Origin: Kitagawia praeruptora
Lineage: Eukaryota; Streptophyta; Magnoliopsida; Apiales; Apiaceae
Direction: 5' to 3'
DNA: 64,000 nucleotides
NCBI GenBank assembly: GCA_037693485.1
Contig: CM075347.1
Coordinates: 142,799,501 to 142,863,500, forward strand
Position 1 is the stretch's first letter. Every line of letters begins with the position of its first letter. The notes below the pieces were generated by a model. That model was not told the origin of the DNA. It made no database searches and saw only the letters and a list, made by a program, of their open reading frames with translations. Position numbers and translations under genes: made by a program. Below, piece by piece: positions 11,637 through 20,788 of the stretch.

Positions 11637-12330
11637 GTTATCACAATTGAAAGACTGTGCTGAAGTGGGGCTGGATATTATCTCTTGATTGTGTGTTTAA
11701 GCTTTAACCTGTGAGGTAAATCACTGGGGCGGAGCAATAATGCTGGTGACTGGTTATTTTTTCTGGACACCCTCTCCTTCTTAACAACTCCCATTCTTCG
11801 AATTGAAAAGGTAAACATTATCTTGCATGTTGTACTTGGTATCCAGGTAGTGTTCTTCAAGAGCATGATATGCCTCTTGAATTGCAAGTTATATTGTAAT
11901 GAAAATCTTTATGTTGGGTTTGATTAGGGTGATTGGAATATAATGGAATCAGATTTGTTATATAAAATGAATAAAAATTCAAAATTTTCATTAATTGATC
12001 AATTCCATTTCAAGCCACCTACATTATAATTTAAAAATCCCTGAAAAAATACTTCAGTTCTTATCTCTTCCATTTTCTTTACAATTTTTATAATAGCAAT
12101 TTTACATTATATCATATATTTTTTTCAAATCTTACATTCAACTTCTATTATTTTTCTTTGATTTCATTCATTACATTACATTCACCAATGTACCAAACAC
12201 AATAGTATGGTTAATAAAAATTGATTGTTTCATGGGAAAAAAAAACTCCCTCTCTCTACTAAAACTCGATCAACCAATGTACAGAAGTTAAATGTACTAA
12301 AACTCGATCTTTTTTTTTTTTTGCTAATTT
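11637..12330 (+). repeat. duplicated upstream flank of the BURP copies
   Basis: This stretch is closely matched by 18035-18827 plus 22200-22329: shared blocks include GAAGTGGGGCTGGATATTAT, the AATAATGCTGGTGACTGG stretch and CGATCAACCAATGTACAGAA. A more diverged relative sits near 30530-30640. It is the 5' flank of the BURP unit, duplicated with the gene. I see no gene in it. Confidence 0.7.
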
Positions 12331-12529
12331 AATATTTAAATCTTGGTGTAGATAAGGACAAGCATATATACTCAACTTGCGGACTTGAAGTGAAATGTCG
12401 GCCCATTTGCAAATTAACACATTCTGCACTCGTGACCATTCGTGGGACTCAGGTAAAAGCCAGTGGCAATTAAAGGAGTCGCTGTATGTACTGGCTTTAA
12501 AGGAGTGGCCAGTATGTGATGCGTTTGCT

Positions 12530-12536
12530 TATAAAT
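12530..12536 (+). promoter_or_regulatory. TATA box of BURP copy A
   Basis: TATAAAT 62 bp before the ATG, in a block (GCTTATAAATTCTAG) repeated before copy B; the corresponding bases before copy E read TTATTAATAC, so E seems to have lost it. Confidence 0.6.
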
Positions 12537-12597
12537 TCTAGGGTTCACACTTCTCAGGTACTCAAATCACACCAAGTAAATATACACTCTGGTCTCA

Positions 12598-12981
12598 ATG
12601 GAGTTTATTCTTTTCCGTTTCTTTGTACTTCTTTCTGTAAGTTTAGCTTCATTACCAATTTCCGACATTCATAAAGAGTCATGTTCCACTATAAACTATT
12701 ATCCTACGAATATTTTAAAATTAAATTTACTAGATAAATGTATTCGACATACATATATTTAACATGTATACTACATATTTATACAATATTCACATCTTTA
12801 TGGTTTTGAGCTGCTGAGATTCCATTCCAACATTTTTTCTTATCATTTTTCTTGTTATCTAAATTTCAGGTAGCGTTTGTGGTAAGTCATGCAGCGGTAT
12901 CTACTCAGGATTACTGGAAATCAGTTTTGCCAAACACTCCCATGCCTAAATCCATTAGTGAACTTCTTCCATCTCCGGCTG
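12598..12981 (+). pseudogene. BURP-domain gene copy A, exons 1-2 only
   Basis: Exon 1 (12598-12636) encodes the start of a signal peptide, MEFILFRFFVLLS, and ends at GTAAGT. Exon 2 (12870-12981) follows TTTCAG and encodes VAFVVSHAAVSTQ, then DYWKSVLPNTPMPKSISELL, a segment seen at the N-terminus of secreted BURP proteins. It ends in phase 1 at GTTAGT. The expected third exon with the CH-repeat BURP domain is absent: intron 2 is filled by a Helitron-like insertion from 13027 and copy B starts at 14254. BURP proteins are plant cell-wall or secreted proteins of varied, often stress or seed, roles; this copy cannot make the domain. Confidence 0.75.
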
Positions 12982-13026
12982 GTTAGTAAAATCCTTGAAA
13001 TTCTTGATTCGTTTTGAATTATGAAA

Positions 13027-14141
13027 TCTATAACCTTTATTAATAAGCGAAACCCTCTTTTAAACGTATTTAAAGTTTGGTTCGCACTATATTTTGGTTT
13101 CACCCTTTTTTTTTGGTTCGCACATATTTTGGTTTCACCCCTAAAATCCTATTTTCACTAAAATTCTATGTTGTTTTTTTTAAAAATCCTATTATAATTA
13201 TAATTCTTTTTGTAATTTTTATCCTATTATAATTATAATTCTTTTATTTGTAATTTTTTAAAAAGTATCATATTTCCCCTAGAAATTAGAATACTATGTT
13301 CCTTTAAAAAAAAATAAAAATAAAGTTCTTATGATAATTGTAATTCTTTTGTTTACAATTTTTTTACTAGAAAAAACCAACGATCAAAAATCACAACAAA
13401 TAGAGGGTAAAACACCAATGAATACGTAGCCGGATCGTATAACATTTGATAAAACACTAACGAATCTATAACCCTTTTTAATAAATTTCTGTTTAATGAT
13501 ATTTTCGTAACAAACTTGGTTCCACCCTTATTTCATCACAGATTCATACTCCCCTAAAATTCATATTATTTTCTAAAACAGTTGTTTGAAATTTTGTTAT
13601 AATTATAATTCTTTTACTATAATATTACTGAATTGTACAAATAACGTATCTATTAGAACCAGAACCATGTATGTTATGTTTTCTTGATTGTTTAAAATAT
13701 AATTTTAAATAAATAATAAATAAATCTATATCTATAACATGTATTAATAACAAAACCCCTTTTTAATGTACTATTTTATACCAAATTTGGTTCGTACCAT
13801 ATTTTGGTTTCACCCCAAGACTCCTATTTTTTATAAAATAAATAAATAAATTCTATTACAATTATAAATTTTTTATTACAACTTAATCAAAAAAAAGACT
13901 ACGAATACATATGTTAATCTACGGTGACATGCTTATCTATAAAAACTAAATACATTTTTAATGGTACTTTGGTACCAAAAATTGGTTCCACCCCTAAGAT
14001 TCCTATTTCTCCAAGGATTCTATATTATTTTTTATTAAAATAATAAATTGTTAATACTATCATAATTATAATTTTTATTATAAGTTGGGACCGGAAAAAA
14101 TAATTAACTTAAAAAGATTATTAATTTATTAATTTATCTAG
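13027..14141 (+). mobile_element. Helitron-like insertion in intron 2 of copy A
   Basis: The sequence from 13027 (TCTATAACCTTTATTAATAA) to about 14100 is matched, inverted, by 22199-21110. The left junction is clean: copy A reads ATGAAA then TC, whereas the uninterrupted intron of copy B reads ATGAAA then TAATAC, so the insert entered between A and T, as Helitrons do. A CTAG followed by T at 14138-14142 could be the 3' end, but no hairpin precedes it, so this end is uncertain. The body is a series of about four degraded repeats around GGTTCGCACCATATTTTGG. Confidence 0.5.
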
Positions 14142-14171
14142 TATTAATTTAATGAGGTTTTACTGCTTGCT

Positions 14172-14178
14172 TATAAAT
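14172..14178 (+). promoter_or_regulatory. TATA box of BURP copy B
   Basis: TATAAAT 76 bp before the ATG, in the same context as in copy A. Confidence 0.6.
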
Positions 14179-14253
14179 TCTAGAGTTCACACTTCCCACT
14201 TCCCAGGCACTCAATCACACCAAGTAAATATACATATATACACTCTGGTCTCA

Positions 14254-15700
14254 ATGGCGTTTATTCTTTTCCGTTTCTTTGTAAGTTTGTACTACTTCTT
14301 TCTGTAAGTTTAGCTTCATTACCAATTTCCGACATTCATAAAGAGTCATGCATGTTCCACAATAAACTATTATCCTACGAAGATTCTAAAATTAAATTTA
14401 CTAGATAAATGTATTCGACAAATCTACCATACATTTAACATGTATACTACTCCAACATTCACATCTTTATGGTTTTGAGCTGCTGAGATTCCATTCCAAC
14501 ATTTTTTCTTATCATTTTTCTTGTTATCTAAATTTCAGGTAGCGTTTGTGGTAAGTCATGCAGCCGTATCTACTCAGGATTACTGGAAATCAGTTTTGCC
14601 AAACACTCCCATGCCTAAATCCATTAGTGAACTTCTTCCATCACCGGCTGGTTAGTAAAATCCTTGAAATTCTTGATTCATATTGAACTATGAAATAATA
14701 CAAATATAAAATATACATTTTGTAAATTGTTTAAACAGAATTAGTGACTATTTAAGTGAATTGATGAAAGTATATAAAAAAGCGAGTACATCAATTTTTT
14801 TTAAGTTATCGAACTTTTTTTTTGACGAATTAAGTTATCGATTTTAATTATCAAAAAATGTGCATACTGTATATTGTATCATAATTATACTATTTGATAT
14901 ATGATGTCTTGGCTGGTTGTGGCTTAGTAAGCAACAAGAACTATGGTGCCTTTGGAATTGGTGGTATAAAGGTTGCATGTGACAAACCTTATAGCGACAA
15001 AAGATATTGTGCCTTTGCAACCGGTGACATAGGAAACAACGAGAACCATGGTGACGCAGTTTTTACACGATACAGAATACGATACGGTAGCAACAGCAAT
15101 TTTGGTTCCGCTGCATCTAATAGTACGATCGATGGAGTCTTATTTTTCTTACAAAAAGATTTACGCCAAGGAAAAATCATGAATATACATTTCACCAAGT
15201 ACACTACTCCAACACCTTTCTTGCCTCGAAACCTTGCTGATTCCATTCCATTCTCGTCCAAAAAGCTACCAGAGATATTAAGCAAATTTTCCGTGAAGCA
15301 GAACACATTGGCATCCAAAATAATGAAGAGAACTATAGATGACTGTGAAGCGCCAGCTAACAAAGGCGAAGTAAAGTATTGTGCAACCTCACTAGAGAAT
15401 ATGATCGATTTCACGACTTCAGAATTGGGAAAAAAGGCCAATGCAGTGTCAACAGATGTTGAAAAAGAAAGTGAACTGCAGAAGTATAGAATTCTCAAAA
15501 TAAAAAAATTGGGAGAAAAAACTGTGGTATGCCACAAGGTAAACTATGCATATGCTGTGTTTTATTGCCATAAATTAAACGATGTTGAGGCGTATGCGGT
15601 TTCACTTGTCGGAAATGATGGAACGAAAGCTAGAGCAGCTGTTATCTGTCACTTGGACACTTCGTCATGGAATCCGAAACATATAGCGTTTCCATGTTAA
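14254..15700 (+). pseudogene. BURP-domain gene copy B, three exons, C-terminus lost
   Basis: Exon 1 is 14254-14280, exon 2 is 14539-14650 and exon 3 is about 14928-15700; spliced they stay in one frame of 303 residues. Exon 1 ends at a GTAAGT created by an 11-bp insertion relative to copy A; the older donor would be out of frame. Exon 3 has a variable Gly-rich region and then a BURP domain (FFLQKDLRQG, LPRNLADSIPFSS, YCATSLENMIDF) with three CH pairs. A small deletion near 15690 joins the frame to a stop (HIAFPC), removing about 25 residues and the fourth CH pair, which the downstream nucleotides still resemble. The BURP signature is CH-x10-CH-x25-CH-x25-CH, so the domain is incomplete. The exon 3 acceptor (GGCTTAG) lacks a good pyrimidine tract. 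It may still be transcribed. Confidence 0.7.
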
Positions 15701-16533
15701 GCCCGGGAGCAGCGTCTCTGTTTGTCATTTCCTTGACAGGGGTAGTGTGCTCTGGGTTTCATAATAAGATTCCTATGTCATGGTGTGTGTTATGTGTATT
15801 TATCTCTCAGATTTTACATGGAGTTCTGCTTCATTGTGTAAAGTACAGTATACGATTAAGTGTTGCATAAGAATGCACTATCTGCATTTCTTTTTAATGT
15901 AGATATAATATAAATGAATAAATCTTGTGGTTCATATGAATCTAGTGGTTCAAATTATTTAAGGTATAGCATTTGGCAATGGCATAAAATTTCTTTTAAT
16001 CTATTTCATATTTCCTTTTATATAAGGAGGTATATGGTTCGTATACTTTCTACTAAATGAATTCGGTTAATGAATCTCAATTCCATTTTAATGTTCTTAT
16101 GAGTTTTTATTGAATAAATAATTTCATACATATCTTACGCTAAAGCATTTTTGTTAAGGAATTTTTAAAAAAATATCCATATTTTCCATTTTTTTCCCAA
16201 AAAAACGATTAAATTTTTTAAAATTTTGTTGATCTAGTGACATTTAAATTTAAAAATTCAACATATGACATGTTTCTATGTTTCAATAAATGGGGATGAA
16301 TATGAATTTAGATTGATAAAATCCGAACTCAATTCATTAACAAACTTATTCCTCACCTCTATAATTATATAATAATTAATAATATAATACAAAAAATATC
16401 GGTTTTATAAAAATAATTGTGATTACAAAAATATCCTCATTTCCTAATTTTTTTAATTAAAATAAAATACTTCCACTTACAACCTTCTTTGAGTTTATTT
16501 CCCCAACTTGCTATAATATGTAAAATAAATAAA
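15701..16533. other. 3' flank of copy B, no gene seen
   Basis: Contains the degraded remainder of the last BURP codons (to about 15765) and then AT-rich sequence. I see no further feature. Confidence 0.5.
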
Positions 16534-16542
16534 TAAAATTAA

Positions 16543-17392
16543 GAGAAATTGCCCAAAATACACTACTTTTGTAATTCAACTGCCCAAAATACCATTTGGC
16601 GCTGACATCCGCCCTTTTTGACCACAGAACACATATTATGAAAATGCGTTGCTTGGGATATGCATTCCAGGAATGCGTATCACAGGTCACGCATTCCAGG
16701 AATGCGCAATGACGTCATATGACGTCATTATCACTTTCAGCTCCGGCGCTCAGATGAACGAAATATCGCCATCGAAATCGCCACTATCCGTTCTCCTAAC
16801 TCCAGCAACTTCCAGTCATTTTGAGGACATAAAAATGATCCCCAGACCTTGCTTTACATTTCCCCCGATTCATTTGTCGAGTATTGGCCCGCAGGGGCGT
16901 GTATACGCATGCCAGAGACCCAATCGGAAATACGAGGTTGGTTTTGGGGGTTTCGAATCCGGTAAAAGAAACGAAAATCTAATGACATAGGTGTGTAGAG
17001 GAGAGTAAGGCGATCATTTTGGTGTATAGGATACAATTGCTCGTTGCCTGGGAAGGACGAACGTTGTGGTCAAACGTTTGCCATCAAATCGCCTCCGGCG
17101 ACTGCTGTAGAAGACGATGTATAGTTCACCATATACGCATGTTGGACATGCGCATCGCCTAATACGCATGCTCAACATGCGTATATGAGGTTACTGTTCA
17201 CAAATGCATACATGACAGTTACAAATTCCACGCCGTTACCACATGCTTGGTCAAGTCACACGCATTATCAGAATGCGTACCCCTGTACGCATTTGTGTAT
17301 TGTGTGGGTGGTGGGTATTTTGGGCGGACGTTAATGCTGGTGGGTATTTTGGGCACCCAGAATTAAAATGTGGGTATTATGGTTTTTCACCC
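16543..17392. mobile_element. Mutator-like non-autonomous element I, palindrome-bearing
   Basis: Flanked by a perfect 9-bp target duplication TAAAATTAA (16534-16542, 17393-17401), as for Mutator-like elements. Ends are imperfect inverted repeats built from the block GCCCAAAATACC, with GGGTATTTTGGGC repeated at the right end. Between them are short palindromes of the form RCGCAT...ATGCGY and a GC-richer core (about 16735-17000) that may be captured sequence. It is related to element II (19185-20978) in inverted orientation. No transposase is present. Confidence 0.75.
16660..17278. repeat. 19-bp palindromes in element I
   Basis: Five units of 8-bp arm, 3-base centre, 8-bp arm: 16660-16678, 16689-16707 (ACGCATTCCAGGAATGCGC), 17135-17153 (ACGCATGTTGGACATGCGC), 17164-17182 and 17260-17278. 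The last two have one mismatched inner pair. Outer arm bases are constant and inner bases vary in step on both sides. Confidence 0.8.
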
Positions 17393-17454
17393 TAAAATTA
17401 ATTGGTTCATAAATAAATAAAACATAATATAAGGTTTCTAATTGGTTCACGTAG

Positions 17455-18017
17455 AAGTCGGAAAAGGTTCAGGCATCGGAGTCATCACGGGAGCGCCTGG
17501 GCAAAAGACTGATGTTGGTGTTGGCAGAGGTGGTGTAGTAGTCAGGTCAGATAACAGAGGGAAGCCAGTGTACGTTGGAGTCAATCCAGGTCCAAACCCA
17601 TTCGACTACAAGTATGCTGCCTCTGCAGCTCAGTTGTATGATAATCCCAATGTAGCCCTGTTTTTTCTAGAAAATGATTTACACCAAGGAACAAACATGA
17701 ACTTACATTTTACCAAACCCGCTACTCCAACAACTTTCTTGCCTCGAAAAGTTGCTGAGTCCATTCCATTCTCGTCGAATAAACTACCAGAAATATTTGA
17801 AAAATTCTCTGTTTCACAGAATACATTGGAATCTAAAATAATTAAGCAGACACTTGGTGAATGCGAAGCTCCAAGCATCAAAGGGGAAGAGAAGTATTGC
17901 GCAACATCACTAGAGAATATGATCGATTTCTCGACTTCTAAATTGGGGAAAAAAATGAATGCAATATCAACAGTTGACAAAGAAAGTGAAATGCAGAAGT
18001 ATAAAATTGTTGGATAA
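17455..18017 (+). pseudogene. BURP-domain gene copy C, partial exon 3
   Basis: Only the third exon is present, after a possible acceptor CACGTAG. It encodes the Gly-rich segment GKGSGIGVITGAPGQKTDVG and the first half of the BURP domain, FFLENDLHQG to YKIVG. A TAA at 18015-18017 stands where copies D and E have TCA/TTA, and homology ends about 18034, where the sequence switches to the duplicated 5' flank of the next unit. All four CH pairs are missing. The Mutator-like element I ends 62 bp upstream, and no exons 1-2 remain. Confidence 0.8.
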
Positions 18018-18034
18018 AAAAACCTGGGAGAAAA

Positions 18035-18827
18035 GGGGTTATCGCAATTGACATACTGTTTTGAAGTGGGGCTGGATATTATCTCTTGATTGTGTGTTTA
18101 AGCTTCAGCCTGTGAGGCAAAATCCACCGGGACGGAGCAATAATGCTGGTGACTGGTGTAGAAAAATCAAGTCGATAAATGAACATGAACGGGGTTGTCT
18201 ATGAGGGTGTGCAAGAGTGAAGATAGCAACCGATTATCTTTTCTGGACACCCTCTCCTTCTTAACAATTCCCATTCTTGGAATTGAAAAGTAAACACATG
18301 CTGCACTTGTTATCCAGGTAGTGTTCTTCAAGAGCATGATATGTCTCTTGAATTGCAAGTTGTATTGTAATGAAAACTTTTATGTTTTTTGGTTTGATTT
18401 TTCTAATGTGTGCCCAAGGGCACATGCTAAGAATCCGTACTAGTTTAGTTGTCAAATTTTTATTGGTGAGGATTCCATTAATAATGATGGGCTCCCCTGC
18501 ATTCACACAAATATCCTTTAATCAAAATTTGACAACTCATCAAGCACGAACTCTTAGCATGTGCCCTCGGGCACACTTTTTGGTTAGGGTGATTAGAATG
18601 TAATGAAATAGAATGGAATGAGATTTGTAATATAAAATGAATAAAAATTCAAAATTTTCATTAATTGATCCATTTCATTTCAAGCCACCTACATTATAAT
18701 TTAAATATCCTAATTTGAGAAGAATTTCTTCAGTTCTTATCTCTTCCATTTTCTTTACAATTTTTATCATAGCAATTTTACATTATATCATTTTTTTTCC
18801 AAATCTTATCTTCAACTTTTATTATTA
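18035..18827 (+). repeat. duplicated BURP 5' flank, second copy, left part
   Basis: Matches 11637-12155. The match is interrupted at 18828 by a Helitron and resumes at 22200. Two short blocks not in the first copy (near 18400-18590) carry an inverted pair around GTGTGCCCAAGGGCACATGC. Confidence 0.65.
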
Positions 18828-19565
18828 CTAGATGATAGCCCGTGCGAAGCACGGGTTGAAATAATTTATTAAAATTGATCATTTTTTATTAAATTTTATA
18901 GGAAATATTTTATTTATCATTAAAAAATACTATAAAAATGATAAAAGTACAAAAGAAAATTACGATATTTATGGAACTCAGTAGTTTATAAAAAAAGAAT
19001 TGTAATTACATCAAAATTCCAATATTTCTAGGAGAAACAAATTTAGAAATAAGTTTCATTAAAACGTGATTTCACTTACAAATAAGATATTAGATGATAA
19101 GGGCCCGAGAAAATTTAATTAAATTGATCATTAATTTATTATAAAAAATTACGTTATTTACAAAGAATTTGATTATTAATAAAGGGGTGAAAAACCAAAA
19201 TACCCACCATTTAATTTCAGCTGCCCAAAATACCTACAGCGGGAAACCTCCGCCATTTTTAACCACTGAACGCGCATGTATCACATGCGTACACAGTACA
19301 CGCATGTCACACATGCGTGTTCTTTGTTTTTTTTTTCCTTGAACAAGGCCACGCATGTTGTACATGCGTGTACATTTTTATTTTTTTATAAAATCAACCA
19401 CGCATTGTACCAATGCGCATGGTTCAATAATTTGTACTTTTTTTTATATATATAAAATCAGCCACGCATTGTACCAATGCGTATGGTTCAATAATTTTCG
19501 AATTTTACTTATTTTTTATTTAAAAATTAAAAATAAAAATTTTAAAATTTTAAAAAAATTTATTT

Positions 19566-20110
19566 AAAAATTTTAAATAAAAAATTGAATCCGACGGCCT
19601 GATTTTTAAACGCTACCGCGTTTAAACCCTAAACCCTAAGTTTGTATACGGTTTATTCGTCGTTCCAAATGTTTCTAAACCCAAAATGGAACTGTTGAAC
19701 CCCAAAGGTTAATCGTTGAAACCCTGAGGGAATACAGATAAAATTTAAAATTTTAAATAAAAAATTGAATCCGGCGGCCTGATTTTTAAACGCTACCGCG
19801 TTTAAATATCAAGATAAATTAGGATTTTGGGTCTAGGGTTTAGGGTTGCAACCCTAAACCCTAAACCCTAAGTTTGTATACGGTTTATTCATCGTTCCAA
19901 ATGTTTCTAAACCCAAAATGGAACTGTTGAACCCCAAAGGTTAACCGTTGAAACCCTGAGGGAATACAGATAAAATTTAAAATTTTAAATAAAAAATTGA
20001 ATCATCGTCCTGATTTTTAAACGCTAAGTTCGTATACGGTTTATTCGTCGTTCCAAATATTTCTAAACCTAAAATGGAAACGTTGAACCCCAAAAGTTAA
20101 TTATTGAAAC
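19566..20110. repeat. three-unit tandem repeat with telomere-like motifs
   Basis: A unit starting AAATAAAAAATTGAATC and running through GTTTGTATACGGTTTATTC to TGAGGGAATACAG recurs at about 19575, 19755 and 19990, the last shortened. Unit 2 holds inverted telomere-like runs: two TTTAGGG units (19835-19848) facing three CCCTAAA units (19851-19872). Units 1 and 2 also contain the 9-4-9 palindrome TTTAAACGC TACC GCGTTTAAA. Confidence 0.7.
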
Positions 20111-20353
20111 CGTAAGTTTAGTTAAAATTTTAATTTTAATTTTTTTAGAAAAAATTAAATGACCATTTATTTATAAATATTTAATATTATTTGAAAAAAG
20201 AGTATTTGATACTTTTTTTCATCGTGGAAAAGAAGAAATATCGAGATGGAAGTGCTAACTGTCGAGATGGGCACACTACACGCATGACGCATTACTGTAA
20301 TGCGTACACAGGGGAAAAAAGAAAAGGTATACGCATTACGATCATGCGTACAT

Positions 20354-20788
20354 TTTTTATTTTTTTTTTGAAGAACAACAGAAATAATTCATAAAATAAA
20401 AGCCATACGGCATCTACAAAGATAGTCGAGTCGAACAAACATAAAATAGAAACAATTGCCTATCATCATAAAGAGATAGTCTAGCAATTTGTTGAAGATG
20501 ATGTATTTACATATACCCTTCATTTCACCCGCTTCTTCGAAACCTGTTTGAGCTATCGACCATGATTGCAGTTCCATACAAACCTTCATCCATAAATCAT
20601 AACTAGCACTCACAATAAAGGAGAGAAAATCATACCCACACACCAAGGAGGGAAAAATAATACTGAAATTGCAAGATAACATCTTAGATCTGGAAGGAGA
20701 ATCCAAGATAATCAAACCACTCTCGAAATCAAACCAAACAAAACAAAGAAAGAATTTATTGAAGAAAATACAACGAATTGAATTTATT
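20354..20788 (-). mobile_element. retroposed insert (SINE or retrocopy) inside element II
   Basis: The 435-bp insert is flanked by a perfect 14-bp repeat GATCATGCGTACAT (20340-20353 and 20789-20802). On + it begins with T-rich sequence, which on - is a 3' A-rich tail. A long target duplication plus a 3' A tail is the signature of LINE-type retroposition. The insert cuts next to the palindrome at 20331. An open frame on - (20715-20389) has no family I recognise; the source may be a host transcript. Confidence 0.65.

Noticed and set aside
11077..11663. Small open frames between the MITEs
   Set aside because: They overlap MITE ends and inverted repeats and show no domain.
16649..16990. 113-aa open frame in Mutator-like element I
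   Set aside because: It starts in the palindromes, has no family likeness and is probably captured or random sequence.
19272..19482. CRISPR-like array of short repeats
   Set aside because: Spacing is irregular, units are palindromes with variable inner bases, there are no cas genes, and the DNA is a plant genome.
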